Assembly: GCF_002157465.1 (NCBI RefSeq)
Contig: NZ_NHOC01000004.1
Location: forward strand, 82,640-146,639
From: Butyricicoccus porcorum
GTDB taxonomy: Bacteria > Bacillota > Clostridia > Oscillospirales > Butyricicoccaceae
DNA length: 64,000 nt
Direction of reading: 5' to 3'
In this document: piece after piece, positions 1 through 9,312 of the stretch
How the letters are laid out: each line of letters begins with the position of its first letter
Numbering within the stretch: the stretch's first letter is position 1
The notes under the pieces: model-generated
The model's database searches: none
Seen by the model: only the letters and a program-made list of their open reading frames with translations
Told to the model about the DNA's origin: nothing
Position numbers and translations under genes: made by a program

Positions 1-1219
1 CCGCGGCGGCAAAAAAATTCTGCTCAGCGATTATGACGCTGTGGGCGTTTCCGCTACAGCTGTCACAATCTCTGTTCCGCATCTCGAAGACATCTCTTCG
101 AGCGCCTATGACCGCCTGACCGTCACCTGGACTGAGGTGCGCAAGGCCGAGGGCTATGTCCTCTACCGCCGCACCAGCCCGACTGACAGCTGGACCAAGC
201 TCACAACCATCACCAGTGGTACAACAGACAGCTATACCGATACCACAGTGACCTGCGGACAGACCTATTATTACACACTGTCTGCCTACTGCACGGTGGG
301 GGACAAGAAGATCTACAGCAGCTACGACGAAGCAGGCATCAGCGGAAAGGCACTTCCCGCTGCCCCGGCGCTCAAGAGTGCGGTTTCTGCGAGCGCGACC
401 AGCATTACCCTCACCTGGGGTACAGTCAGTGGTGCAAGCGGCTACCGCATGTACCGCAGGACGAGCACCTCTGAGGCATGGACATGTATCGGCGACCTCA
501 CCGGCTCTACGCGCGACAACTACACCAACACCGGTCTGAAAACCGGTCAGCGCTATTATTATACGGTTGCGGCATTCTGCAAGCTGTCCGACGGCACCAT
601 CGTCAAGGGACCCTACAACACCACAGGCATCAGCGCCGTCCCGACGGCAAAACCATACGGCAATGTCTATGCCACATACAGCACCCAGTACAAATCCTCT
701 CAGGTAAACCGCACGACCAATCTCAATATTGCGTGCAAAACCATCAACGGTACCATCCTCAAGCCGGGCGAAACCTTCTCCTTCAACGGTACACTCGGCG
801 TGCGCACACCGGAAAAGGGCTACAAGCCCGCCACTATCTTTACCGGCAGCTCCGGTACTGCGCAGGAGGTCGGCGGCGGCATCTGCCAGGTCGCATCCAC
901 CATGTTCAACACCGCCCTGCTCGCCAACAGCACCATCGTCGAACGCTACCCTCATTCGCAGAAGGTCAACTATTGTCCGGTGGGACGCGATGCCGGTATT
1001 TACTACGGCTCGAAAAATTTCCAGTTCAAGAACAACACCAATTACAATATTAAGATTAAGTCGTGGATTTCCGACGGAACACTGACCGTCCAGCTGCTCA
1101 CGACGGAACAGGTCAAACCGCCATCTGTCAGCCTGTCGGTTTCCAAATCCGGCAACACCTATACGCTGAAGCGTACGGTAAACGGCAAAGTCAACTACAC
1201 GACCAAAAGCACATACTGA
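1..1219 (+). CDS. Fibronectin type III / VanW-domain surface protein (5' truncated)
   Basis: The reading frame is open to the window edge (first full codon at base 2), so the true start lies upstream; the GTG at 41 is internal. Two fibronectin type III-like repeats occupy roughly residues 15-105 and 115-200, with typical W/Y pairs such as GYVLYRRTS and GYRMYRRTS. A VanW domain follows (about residues 225-360), with the conserved LKPGETFSFN, EVGGGICQVAST and ERYPHS segments. VanW proteins are cell-surface or cell-wall-associated and their biochemical role is not settled. Fn3 repeats suggest binding to polysaccharide or protein outside the cell. No signal peptide can be judged because the N terminus is missing. 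Confidence 0.85.
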   Translation, partial: RGGKKILLSDYDAVGVSATAVTISVPHLEDISSSAYDRLTVTWTEVRKAEGYVLYRRTSPTDSWTKLTTITSGTTDSYTDTTVTCGQTYYYTLSAYCTVGDKKIYSSYDEAGISGKALPAAPALKSAVSASATSITLTWGTVSGASGYRMYRRTSTSEAWTCIGDLTGSTRDNYTNTGLKTGQRYYYTVAAFCKLSDGTIVKGPYNTTGISAVPTAKPYGNVYATYSTQYKSSQVNRTTNLNIACKTINGTILKPGETFSFNGTLGVRTPEKGYKPATIFTGSSGTAQEVGGGICQVASTMFNTALLANSTIVERYPHSQKVNYCPVGRDAGIYYGSKNFQFKNNTNYNIKIKSWISDGTLTVQLLTTEQVKPPSVSLSVSKSGNTYTLKRTVNGKVNYTTKSTY

Positions 1220-1316
1220 TTGAAACAGAAGCAACATACGGTGTGGCCTTCGGGCTGCACCGTATTGGATTGGAACAACGTTCTCTTTGCAGCGGTCAAA
1301 AGAAAGCGCAGCTCCG

Positions 1317-2186
1317 TTATCCCCGGACAGACAGGTGCTTTTGTCCCATAAGTTCTCCGAACATTGCACCGCCAAGAATCAGGACTGCACCCAGAAACTG
1401 TACAGGCAGCATGGCCTCCTTCAGGAGTACCGTAGAGAAGAACACCGCCGAAAGCGGCTCCAGATAGCCACAGATCGCAACCGTCTGCACCGACAGGTTT
1501 CCAATTGATGAAAAATACAGATAACATCCTATGCCTGTATTGAGCAGGCCGAGAATACAGACCGGTGCAAGACTCTCAGCGGGAATTTCCATCGCATATC
1601 CCTGCTTCAGTCCCACAAAAACCGCAACGGTCAAAAAACCGGTCAGCAATTGCAGTGCTGCATTTTCCAGTCCCGCAATATCCTTCGCTTTCTTGTTGCA
1701 GATCACCATGAGGGAATACATCACCGCTGACAGCAGCCCTCACAAAATCCCAAACGGATCGCTGCCGCCCTGCGCAGTTCCGTTTAACATGACAACCCCG
1801 ATCAGTACGGACAGAAATCCGGCTATCTTGTATCCCGTCAGTTTTTCTCCAAACACAAGCGGCGACAGCACCATGACAATGACAGGTCCGCAATAATATA
1901 ACAGCGATGCGATGCCCACACCAATGCGAAAATACGCCTCATACAAAAACATCCAGCTTGTCCCCATCGCAATGCCGGAGACAGCGAGAAATATCATCTG
2001 CCTCCTGTGCCTGAAAAATGTGAACCTGCCTCCCGTCAGAACAAACAGTGCCATCAGCAGGAGACCTCCGATGCATGTGCGGAGCAACACAATGTGCAGG
2101 CTGTCCAGTTCAATATAGCTTGCGACAATGCCGTTTGTGCCAAACAACAGCAGAGCCAACAAATACTTAACAAAAGAACGCTTCAT
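1317..2186 (-). pseudogene. EamA/DMT-family exporter interrupted by in-frame UGA
   Basis: Two halves of a 10-TM drug/metabolite transporter lie in the same frame, separated only by a TGA at 1742-1740. The N-terminal half (from ATG 2186, preceded by an AAAGGAAACC-type ribosome site) begins MKRSFVKYLL and carries one EamA repeat. The C-terminal half reads GLLSAV then MYSLMVICNKKAK, a typical second EamA repeat start. EamA proteins often have Trp just before that motif, and one base change turns TGG into TGA. The product would be an inner-membrane exporter of amino acids or metabolites. It is divergent from the LysR gene at 2352, a common regulator/transporter pairing. It is either a nonsense pseudogene, a sequencing error, or UGA readthrough. 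Confidence 0.8.
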
Positions 2187-2351
2187 CCGGTTTCCTTTCC
2201 CTCGTGCAGCGAATGCCCTCCCCCCTGCAGTGGCATTCACTGCATTTTTTCTTGATTTTTTCCTTCGTTATTGTATCATAGATATATCTATCGAAAAAGC
2301 GAATGTTTTTCATTATAAGCATGACAAAATCAGATATCAGAAGGCCGAATC

Positions 2352-3218
2352 ATGGACAGGAACATTCAGAAATATATGTCGTTTGTAAAAGCTGTCGAGT
2401 ACGGCAGCTTTACAAAAGCGGCAGAACGACTGCATTATTCTCAGTCGGGAATCAGCCGCATGATTGGCGATCTCGAAAAGGAATGGAACATCGTTCTGTT
2501 GGAACGCCGAAAGGACGGTGTCCGTCTGACCTCTGAGGGAATGAAGCTGCTGCCGCATGCAAAAAATCTGGTTGCAGAATATGAAAAGCTGCAAATGCAG
2601 GTGGATGAGCTGAACGGGCTGCAATCCGGTCTCATCCGAATCGGCACCTTTTCCAGCGTTGCCACGCACTGGCTGCCAAACATCATTCGAGAATTCCAAA
2701 AGAGCTATCCACAGATCGAATATGAACTGCTGCTCGGAGATTACTCCGAAATTGAGACATGGATTCTGGACGGGCGGGTCGACTGCGGTTTCCTGCGGCT
2801 GCCAGCGCATCCGGAGCTCGACACAATTTTTCTCGAACAGGATCAGCTGATGGCAATTCTTCCCGAGAATCATCCGCTGAAGGACTGCGAAAAATTTCCT
2901 ATTTCCGCGTTGTGCACAGAACCCTTTCTGCTGCTGGAAAAAGGGGGAAAAGCGGAGATATCAGAAATATTTGAATCAAATGGACTGGTACCGGATGTGC
3001 GGTTTACGACATGGGATGATTATGCCGTCATGTCGATGGTGGAAAGCGGCCTGGGCATCAGCATTTTACCGCAGCTGATTCTGAAGCGGGTGCCGTATCG
3101 CATTGTTGCAAAGGAACTGGATGTTCCGGCATACCGCAGCATCGGGCTCGCTCTGAGGGACAAAGAAACCGCTTCACTTGCCGTAAAGCGGTTTCTTGAT
3201 TATTTACCGTATCGGTGA
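2352..3218 (+). CDS. LysR-family transcriptional regulator
   Basis: This 288-residue protein has an N-terminal winged helix-turn-helix (residues 1-60; [19 protein letters not shown] is the LysR signature) followed by a periplasmic-binding-like effector domain starting near [17 protein letters not shown]. Length and order are normal for LysR proteins, which bind DNA as tetramers and respond to a small ligand. It is divergent from the EamA exporter, about 165 bp away, and probably controls it and itself; the ligand cannot be predicted. Its 3' end overlaps the convergent moaC gene by 15 bp. Confidence 0.93.
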   Translation: MDRNIQKYMSFVKAVEYGSFTKAAERLHYSQSGISRMIGDLEKEWNIVLLERRKDGVRLTSEGMKLLPHAKNLVAEYEKLQMQVDELNGLQSGLIRIGTFSSVATHWLPNIIREFQKSYPQIEYELLLGDYSEIETWILDGRVDCGFLRLPAHPELDTIFLEQDQLMAILPENHPLKDCEKFPISALCTEPFLLLEKGGKAEISEIFESNGLVPDVRFTTWDDYAVMSMVESGLGISILPQLILKRVPYRIVAKELDVPAYRSIGLALRDKETASLAVKRFLDYLPYR

Positions 3219-3701
3219 TCCCGGTAAGGCTTCCTCCCGCCGGAATTCGCCCGACTTTCCGCCGCTTTTGTGCAGCAGATAAATTTCGTCGATGTGCATG
3301 CCCCGGTCGACCGCCTTGCACATGTCATAAATCGTCAGCGCGGCGGTCGAGGCCGCTGTCAGCGCCTCCATCTCTATACCGGTCTTCCAGGTACACCGCG
3401 CCGTCACGACAATGCGCAGCTGTGTGTCGTTTTGCGGTTCGATGTCCACGGTGACGTTGTCAATCGGAATGGCATGGCACATTGGAATCAGTTCGGCTGT
3501 GCGCTTCGCCGCCATGATGCCCGCAATGCGTGCACAACCGAGCACATCGCCTTTTTTTGTCCGGTCGGACAGAATCATGCGCAGGGTCTCCGGCTGCATC
3601 GTCACAACCGCCTGCGCCTGTGCTTCGCGCCGCGTGATGTCCTTTTCCCCGACATCCACCATATGCGCGTCGCCGTTCTCATTGATATGCGTCAGCTTCA
3701 T
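3204..3701 (-). CDS. moaC: Cyclic pyranopterin monophosphate synthase MoaC
   Basis: MoaC converts 3',8-cyclo-7,8-dihydro-GTP to cyclic pyranopterin monophosphate in molybdenum cofactor synthesis. The 165-residue protein has the family hallmarks [14 protein letters not shown] near the N terminus, [16 protein letters not shown] in the middle and [23 protein letters not shown] toward the C terminus, including the conserved CHP-like and KAVD regions. Its start overlaps the stop of the upstream DUF1638 gene in an ATGA arrangement, so the two are translationally coupled. No other mo-cofactor gene is visible in the window, which makes the pairing with a corrinoid-associated DUF1638 protein unusual. 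Confidence 0.95.
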   Translation of the reverse strand: MKLTHINENGDAHMVDVGEKDITRREAQAQAVVTMQPETLRMILSDRTKKGDVLGCARIAGIMAAKRTAELIPMCHAIPIDNVTVDIEPQNDTQLRIVVTARCTWKTGIEMEALTAASTAALTIYDMCKAVDRGMHIDEIYLLHKSGGKSGEFRREEALPGSPIR

Positions 3702-4462
3702 GCCTGTCCCTCCCAGTCATCGATTTCACACGGTACGCTGCGGAATTTCCGGTCGGTATAATCCGCCTCAATGCGATTGTGCGGCGGGCACGTCAAAAAG
3801 CGCGCGTCATCCCACGGACCATTGACCAGTGCCTGCAAATACTCCATGCTCCCATTTACTTTGCGAAATTCCCAGCCGAAGTCGTCCGCTGCCTGCCGCG
3901 CATATGCCTCATGCTCCGGACAATCTCCATATGGACAGGTGATATACCCGCAGTAGGCATAATTCGTCATCCAGTTGTTCGTGCACTCCATCAGGTAATC
4001 CGCGTTTTCCTCGCCATATTCTTCCACATACTGCGCGCGCTGGATGCGATAATTCTCCTTTGACGGTGTAAAAGCCTGCTCAATCCAGCCGCGATTGTAC
4101 CAGTAGGCACCCGGCATGCTGCGGAACAGCTCGCGGTAGCGCTCTGCCGAGCCAAGAAACAGCGAAATGCAATCGTCGCAGCGCGGCACGACAACCGGCA
4201 GCGTCTGGCTGCGCAGGCCGAGCACGCCATTAGAACACAGCCCGTATGCCAGCACAATCGCGTCAAATCGCAGGTTTTCCCGCAGGGCTTCATTCTCACA
4301 TTCCACCGCGTCGATGGTCTTTTGCAGCTCGGCACGCAGGATATCCGGTGTGTCGTGCAGTCCCTGCCGCAGCCACCACACGCGCACAACATGTCCGCTC
4401 TCAGCCGCCAGCCTGCTGATTTCCCGATTCGTGACCATACACCCGATCAATGCTATCCTCAT
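3698..4462 (-). CDS. DUF1638 family protein (corrinoid-system associated)
   Basis: The 254-residue product starts [12 protein letters not shown] 4462 is chosen over an upstream in-frame ATG because GGAGGAAAATGTG precedes it. It has the DUF1638 layout: an N-terminal Rossmann-like strand, [31 protein letters not shown], and a Cys-rich middle ([14 protein letters not shown]). DUF1638 proteins are recurrent neighbours of corrinoid-dependent methyltransferases in methanogens and anaerobic bacteria, but no activity is established. The conserved cysteines may bind a metal or cluster (inference). It is coupled to moaC downstream and divergent from the HyuA-like gene. Confidence 0.75.
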   Translation of the reverse strand: MRIALIGCMVTNREISRLAAESGHVVRVWWLRQGLHDTPDILRAELQKTIDAVECENEALRENLRFDAIVLAYGLCSNGVLGLRSQTLPVVVPRCDDCISLFLGSAERYRELFRSMPGAYWYNRGWIEQAFTPSKENYRIQRAQYVEEYGEENADYLMECTNNWMTNYAYCGYITCPYGDCPEHEAYARQAADDFGWEFRKVNGSMEYLQALVNGPWDDARFLTCPPHNRIEADYTDRKFRSVPCEIDDWEGQA

Positions 4463-4641
4463 CACATTTTCCTCCGTTTGCTTTACTACCGCAAGTATAC
4501 CGCCACTTTCTACACGCCGCAAGCGTTTTTCTCTCATTGGAGAAGATCGTTTGAAAATCAGGCAATTTTGTCATAAACCAATTGACAATCGTGCTATACA
4601 GGGAAAGCAAAAACAGAGTATAATAAGATACTACAGTATCA

Positions 4642-4659
4642 GGGGGAGTGTCCTCCCCC
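4642..4659 (+). other. GC-only hairpin just upstream of the HyuA-like gene's ribosome site
   Basis: GGGGGAG and CTCCCCC form a perfect 7-bp stem with loop TGTC, ending about 6 bases before the AAAGGGAG ribosome-binding site of the gene starting at 4677. A smaller GATAC/GTATC stem lies immediately upstream (4628-4641). No uridine tract follows, so it is not an intrinsic terminator. It could limit translation or stabilise the mRNA; this is an inference. Confidence 0.4.
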
Positions 4660-4676
4660 GGGAAAGGGAGATCAAT

Positions 4677-6719
4677 ATGAAGCTCGCAATCGGCATCGAC
4701 ACCGGCGGTACGTGTACCGACGCCGTTTTATATGATTTTGAAACCGGAGCCGTTTTGTGCCGCAACAAGGCACTGACCACCTATGACGACCTGACACGCG
4801 GCATTCTGGAAGCGCTCGACGGGCTCGACCCCGTCCTGTGCAAACAGGCTTCCGTTGCCGGACTGTCCACTACGCTCGCCACCAACGCCTGTGTTGAGGG
4901 CAAATTTCGCCGTCCCCGCCTGCTCCTGCTCGGCATTGACCGAACCGGCATCGAGCGCTATGGTGCGGATTACGGCTTTTCTGACCCGGATGACATCCGT
5001 TACCTGCCTTGCCGCACCACCATCACCGGACAGATTGAACAACAGCCGGACTGGGATTATCTGCGCGCACACGCAAAGGAATGGTTCTCCGATGTTGAGG
5101 GCTGTGCGGTCTGTGAAGTATATGGCATCCGCAACGGCGGTGTACTGGAAAAACAGGCAGCACAAATTGTCCGCGAAGAGACCGGGCTGCCGACCGTCTG
5201 CGCGAGCACACTGTTCGGCGGGCTGTCCAGCCTGGAACGCGCGGCAAGCGCTGTGCTCAATGCGGGTCTTCTCCCGCTGACACAGGACTTTCTCAATGCA
5301 GTCGCGCGCGCGTTCCGCGCGCGCGGCATTGAGGCGGAAATTTTTATTGTGCGCTCAGACAGCAGTCTGATGGGGCTGCAATATTCCGCAGAGCATGCCG
5401 TGGAAACCCTGCTGTCCGGCCCCGCTGCATCCGCTTTGGGTGGCAGCGCGCTCGCACAAGAAGAGGCCGCTGTCATTGTGGATATCGGCGGCACGACAAC
5501 CGATGTCGCCCTGATCGAACATGGCGCGCCGCTGCTCTCAGAAGATGGCATCCGTGTCGGACAATGGAAAACACTGGTGCGCGGCCTGTTTGCCACTTCC
5601 TTCGCACTGGGCGGTGACAGCGCCGTGCGCTGGGACAAAAACGGTGCATTGACACTCGGCCCGGATCGTGTCATTCCGCTGTGTGTGCTCGCTTCCCGCC
5701 ATCCGGAGATCACTGAAATCCTGCGCGCACAGGTGGAACGTATCCCATCTCACACCCTGCCTCTGCATGAATTTCTGACATTGAACCGCACGGACTGGAG
5801 AAAACTCCCGCTGACGAAACAGGAAATCGGTCTGTGCCTGACACTGGAGGATGGACCGAAGAGCTTCCAGCAGGCCGCGGATGCACTTGGTGTGGACAAG
5901 TATTGCCTGCGCACGCAATCACTCGAACGCGCTGGTGTCGTGCTGCGCGCAGGTCTGACGCCGACAGATATCATGCACGTGCGCGGCGATTACACCGCCT
6001 ATGACCGCAAAGCTTCTCTGCTCGCCGCACGCTTTACCGCGCAGTCGCTGGGCATAAGTTTGGAAGAGCTCTGCGAAGAGGTCTATGAACACATTTCGCG
6101 CGAAGTATTTTATGCCGTAGCCCAGATGCTGCTCGAGCATGCCTCGCCGCATTTCCGGCAGAACGGACTGGATGACGGCATCCGGGAGCTGCTGCGCATG
6201 CAGTGGGAAACCCGCAACTCCGACAGCCCATCGCTGCTGCAATACGCATTCCGTTCTGTCGCACCGCTCGTTGGCATCGGCGGGCCGGTGCATCTGTTCC
6301 TTCCCGAAGCGGCCCGGGCTCTCGGTGCGCCGTGCATCATTCCTGACTGTGCTGCCGTCGCCAACGCGGTCGGCGCCGTGACCGGCCAGATGTCGGTCAA
6401 AGTCTCGGCGGAAATCCGCCCACACGGACTGTCCCCTGAGGATGACAAACAAGGGGATTTCGAGGTGCTCTGTGAAGGCGAATCCCCGGCATATTTTGCC
6501 AGCGAAGAAGATGCTGTTATCTGGAGCACAGGCCGTCTGAAAGCACTGGCGGAGCAGCGCCTGCGCGCGCAGGGTGCAGTCGGCGTGCTGTCGTTTGAAA
6601 CCACAACGGATGACATAACCTCTGCCGCAGGCGGCGGATGCATCCGGCTCGCCACCCGCATTTCCGTAACCGCGGGCACCAACCTCAGCCCCGATCACAA
6701 GGAGGATCTGCATGTTTGA
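4677..6719 (+). CDS. Hydantoinase/oxoprolinase-family ASKHA protein
   Basis: The 680-residue protein starts at ATG 4677 after AAAGGGAGATCAAT; the frame is open upstream but there is no better start. The ASKHA phosphate-binding loop is GIDTGGTCTDAV (residues 5-16), and VDIGGTTTDVALIE near residue 270 is the second nucleotide loop. The overall plan matches HyuA N and HyuA domains. Related proteins hydrolyse 5-oxoproline or hydantoins with ATP, but HyuA-like proteins without a HyuB partner are also found beside corrinoid methyltransferases, as here. The gene overlaps the ferredoxin-ASKHA gene by 8 bp. Its most likely role is as an accessory ATPase of the corrinoid system (inference). Confidence 0.8.
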   Translation: MKLAIGIDTGGTCTDAVLYDFETGAVLCRNKALTTYDDLTRGILEALDGLDPVLCKQASVAGLSTTLATNACVEGKFRRPRLLLLGIDRTGIERYGADYGFSDPDDIRYLPCRTTITGQIEQQPDWDYLRAHAKEWFSDVEGCAVCEVYGIRNGGVLEKQAAQIVREETGLPTVCASTLFGGLSSLERAASAVLNAGLLPLTQDFLNAVARAFRARGIEAEIFIVRSDSSLMGLQYSAEHAVETLLSGPAASALGGSALAQEEAAVIVDIGGTTTDVALIEHGAPLLSEDGIRVGQWKTLVRGLFATSFALGGDSAVRWDKNGALTLGPDRVIPLCVLASRHPEITEILRAQVERIPSHTLPLHEFLTLNRTDWRKLPLTKQEIGLCLTLEDGPKSFQQAADALGVDKYCLRTQSLERAGVVLRAGLTPTDIMHVRGDYTAYDRKASLLAARFTAQSLGISLEELCEEVYEHISREVFYAVAQMLLEHASPHFRQNGLDDGIRELLRMQWETRNSDSPSLLQYAFRSVAPLVGIGGPVHLFLPEAARALGAPCIIPDCAAVANAVGAVTGQMSVKVSAEIRPHGLSPEDDKQGDFEVLCEGESPAYFASEEDAVIWSTGRLKALAEQRLRAQGAVGVLSFETTTDDITSAAGGGCIRLATRISVTAGTNLSPDHKEDLHV

Positions 6720-8223
6720 ACTGACAATCTGTACAGGCGGTCATCGCCGCACTGTCCCGGCAGAAGCCGGACAGCTGGTAAGTGACCTGCTTCAGCGATA
6801 TATCCCATCGTTCGCACTTCCCTGCGCCGGCAACCACACCTGCGGCAAATGCCGCGTCCATGTCGAGGGTGCAGTAGAACCCGCCGGAGAGAGCGAAGTG
6901 CATCTGCTCGGCGCACAGGCGCTGGCAGACGGCGTGCGCCTGGCATGTGCCTGCCGCATTCAGGGCGACGCTGTCGTGACACTGCACGACGAAGGTACGT
7001 CTAAAATCGTCGCGTGGTACAAAACTCCGGACTTTGAACGCACAGAGAGCGGCTGTGGCTTCGCCGTTGACATCGGCACGACGACGGTCGCCGTACAGCT
7101 GATCGACCGCACAAGCGGCGCGATTCTGGCGGAACGTCTCGCCGAAAATGCCCAGCGCGGCTATGGCGCAGACGTCATTTCACGCATTGAAGCGTGCAAA
7201 ACCGTCGGACTTGATGTCCTGTCCGACCGCATCTCGGAGCAAATCGAGGGCATGGCACAGGAATGCCTGCGCGAAGCCGGGATTTCCCATGTAGAAGAGT
7301 CGGTTGTCACGGGCAACTCCACAATGCTGCACTTGTACGAAGGGCTTGACCCGGCATCTCTCGCCGTCGTGCCGTTTGATGTACAGTCATATTTTGGCTG
7401 TTACAGCCGCCGCACGCTCGCAGGTTCACCGGTATATCTGCCCCGCTGTGTCGGCGCCTATGTCGGCGCAGACATCACCTGCGCGATTCTTGCCGCCGAC
7501 CTGATGCGCGGCGGTATCCAGCTGCTGACGGATATCGGCACCAACGGCGAGATGGCACTGGCATGGAATGGGAAGCTGCTGTGCTGTGCAACGGCAGCAG
7601 GCCCTGCCTTTGAGGGTGCCGGACTGAGCTGCGGCATGCCCGCCGCCCCCGGTGCCATCCGTACTGTAACCGAGAAAAACGGCACCGTCACATATGAGAC
7701 TGTCGGAGAGGAACCCGCCTGCGGCATCTGCGGGTCAGGTATTCTGGATGCGCTGTCCGTCATGCTGAAAACCGAAATCATCGACGACTCCGGTTATTTG
7801 GAGAACGAAGACAGCGAAGAAGACGATGTCTGGGAAATCGGCGGCAGCGGCGTGAGCATCACGCAGCGCGATGTGCGCCAGATTCAGCTGGCAAAATCTG
7901 CAATCTGCGCGGGTCTGATAACCCTGCTGGAGCACGAAGGGCTGTCAGTGGACGATGTATCCCGTTTTGCCATCGCAGGCGGCTTCGGCAACACCATCAA
8001 TCAGGATTCTGCCGCAGAAATCGGCCTGTTCCCCGCAGGGCTGCGCGACCACACCGTCTTTATCGGAAATGGTGCACTCGGCGGCGCAAGCATGCTGCTC
8101 ATGAACCGCAGCCTGCGTGAGCAAACCGAACAGCTTGCTCAAAGTGCGGTCGAGCTGTCACTGTCCACCAGCGCGGAATTTATGGATTACTATGTCGACT
8201 GCATGGCGTTCATGCAGTTCTGA
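6712..8223 (+). CDS. 2Fe-2S/ASKHA reductive activator of corrinoid protein (DUF4445 type)
   Basis: The 503-residue protein has an N-terminal plant-type ferredoxin domain (Cys38, Cys44, Cys47 in PCAGNHTCGKC, and Cys79 or Cys81 in RLACACR). An ASKHA ATPase region follows, with FAVDIGTTTVAVQLID near residue 120 and LLTDIGTNGEMAL near residue 265. This architecture is that of the RACE proteins, which use ATP and low-potential electrons to return inactive Co(II) to Co(I) in corrinoid proteins. The partner is presumably the corrinoid protein encoded at 8430-9062. It is translated with the HyuA-like gene (8-bp overlap) and ends before a terminator. Confidence 0.88.
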   Translation: MFELTICTGGHRRTVPAEAGQLVSDLLQRYIPSFALPCAGNHTCGKCRVHVEGAVEPAGESEVHLLGAQALADGVRLACACRIQGDAVVTLHDEGTSKIVAWYKTPDFERTESGCGFAVDIGTTTVAVQLIDRTSGAILAERLAENAQRGYGADVISRIEACKTVGLDVLSDRISEQIEGMAQECLREAGISHVEESVVTGNSTMLHLYEGLDPASLAVVPFDVQSYFGCYSRRTLAGSPVYLPRCVGAYVGADITCAILAADLMRGGIQLLTDIGTNGEMALAWNGKLLCCATAAGPAFEGAGLSCGMPAAPGAIRTVTEKNGTVTYETVGEEPACGICGSGILDALSVMLKTEIIDDSGYLENEDSEEDDVWEIGGSGVSITQRDVRQIQLAKSAICAGLITLLEHEGLSVDDVSRFAIAGGFGNTINQDSAAEIGLFPAGLRDHTVFIGNGALGGASMLLMNRSLREQTEQLAQSAVELSLSTSAEFMDYYVDCMAFMQF

Positions 8224-8232
8224 GCAAGCAGA

Positions 8233-8262
8233 GCAGCGGTACCCGGAAATCCCGGATACCGC
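8233..8262 (+). terminator. Intrinsic terminator after the corrinoid activator
   Basis: AGCGGTA and TACCGCT form a 7-bp outer stem with an inner CCGG/CCGG helix and a short loop, followed by GTTTTC. It sits 10 bases after the stop at 8223 and should end the 4677-8223 transcript. Confidence 0.7.
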
Positions 8263-8384
8263 TGTTTTCGCGTCATACAACTGTCTCAATCGGAATGATG
8301 ATTCTGTTTCAGATTGCATGGTTAAAAATATTTTAAGCACTTTTTCACACAAATCCTCAAAATCATGCCTTGATACAGGCATAA

Positions 8385-8415
8385 AAATTCCTGTGGAATG
8401 ATTCCACAGGGATTT
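8385..8415 (-). terminator. Intrinsic terminator of the corrinoid protein gene
   Basis: AAATTCCTGTGGAA and TTCCACAGGGATTT form a long stem (one mismatch) around loop TGA, followed on the minus strand by a T-rich stretch. It lies 15 bases past the stop codon of the corrinoid protein gene. A second small ATGCCT/AGGCAT hairpin lies just beyond it (8365-8382). Confidence 0.7.
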
Positions 8416-8429
8416 CAATTGCGTGCAGA

Positions 8430-9062
8430 TTATTCAAAATATGCAACAGCTGCGTCTGCTGCGCTTGCTGCGTCCGGAGTATAGCAATCTGCGCCGATCT
8501 GGTCACAGAAGGTCTGGGTAATCGGTGCGCCACCGATCATGACCTTAACCTTGCCCTTCATCTCAGAAGCCTGAACTGCCTCAACAACGTTGCGCATCTC
8601 ACCCATCGTGGTGGTCAGCAGTGCGGAGCAGCAGATGATCTTTGCATCGTTCTCACGTGCTGCATCCAGGAACTTATCAACCGGTACGTCAACGCCCAGA
8701 TCGATTACCTTCAGGCCCTTGCCTTCCATCATCATGCGGACGAGGTTCTTGCCGATATCATGCATATCGCCCTTGACGGTGCCGAGAACAACGGTGCCCT
8801 TCTCTTCTACGCCGTCTGCTACCAGATACGGACGCAGAACCTCAACGCCGCGGTTCATCGCGCGCGCTGCAACCAGAACCTCCGGTACGAATACCTCGTT
8901 ATTCTTAAACTTCTGACCAATGATGTTCATGCCGTCCAGCAGACCATCCTGTAAAATTTCGCTTGCCGGAATGCCTTCATCCAGTGCCTGCTGTACGAAT
9001 GCCTTTACCTTCGGTGCGCGGCCCTTTTGCAGCCATTCGCTGATTTCGCTCAATGTGCTCAT
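8430..9062 (-). CDS. Corrinoid (B12-binding) methyltransferase protein, MtbC/MtmC-like
   Basis: The 210-residue protein has a helical cap (residues 1-85, with DGMNIIGQKFKNNEVFVPEV) and a Rossmann cobalamin domain carrying the base-off motif D99-x-H101-x-x-G (KGDMHDIGKN). His101 would ligate cobalt from below. Such proteins carry the methyl group between a substrate:corrinoid methyltransferase and a second methyltransferase. Neighbours are an MtbA-like protein (transcribed towards this gene, but with its own terminator between) and, convergently, the reductive activator. Substrate specificity cannot be told from this subunit. Confidence 0.93.
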   Translation of the reverse strand: MSTLSEISEWLQKGRAPKVKAFVQQALDEGIPASEILQDGLLDGMNIIGQKFKNNEVFVPEVLVAARAMNRGVEVLRPYLVADGVEEKGTVVLGTVKGDMHDIGKNLVRMMMEGKGLKVIDLGVDVPVDKFLDAARENDAKIICCSALLTTTMGEMRNVVEAVQASEMKGKVKVMIGGAPITQTFCDQIGADCYTPDAASAADAAVAYFE

Positions 9063-9261
9063 TGTATTTCTCTCCTCTCAACAGTTCCTGTTTCATCAAT
9101 TCCACAGGCAGTATCCTGCACTGCCCTGTTGTTGTTTTTATCATACCATGCCGTCTGTGTTTTATCTTGTACTCTGTTGCAGTTTTTGGTACATTTTTAC
9201 CCACTTGTACTTTGAACAAAATGATTGTCTCAAACGCCGGATTGAACCGATTCTATCCAAA

Positions 9262-9290
9262 AAAGGGTACGCTGAAGCGGCGTACCCTTT
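9262..9290 (-). terminator. Intrinsic terminator of the MtbA-like gene
   Basis: AAAGGGTACGC pairs with GCGTACCCTTT around a short loop, with A-rich flanking sequence on the plus strand giving a U-tract for minus-strand transcripts. It lies about 20 bases past the stop at 9313, separating this gene from the corrinoid protein gene downstream, which therefore needs its own promoter in 9063-9260. Confidence 0.75.
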
Positions 9291-9312
9291 GATGTATGCA
9301 ACGATACTTTTG

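Noticed and set aside
4583-4625. Promoter for the HyuA-like gene from TTGACA near 4581 and TATAAT near 4619
   Set aside because: The boxes are about 30 bases apart, too far to form one promoter; each alone has a poor partner.
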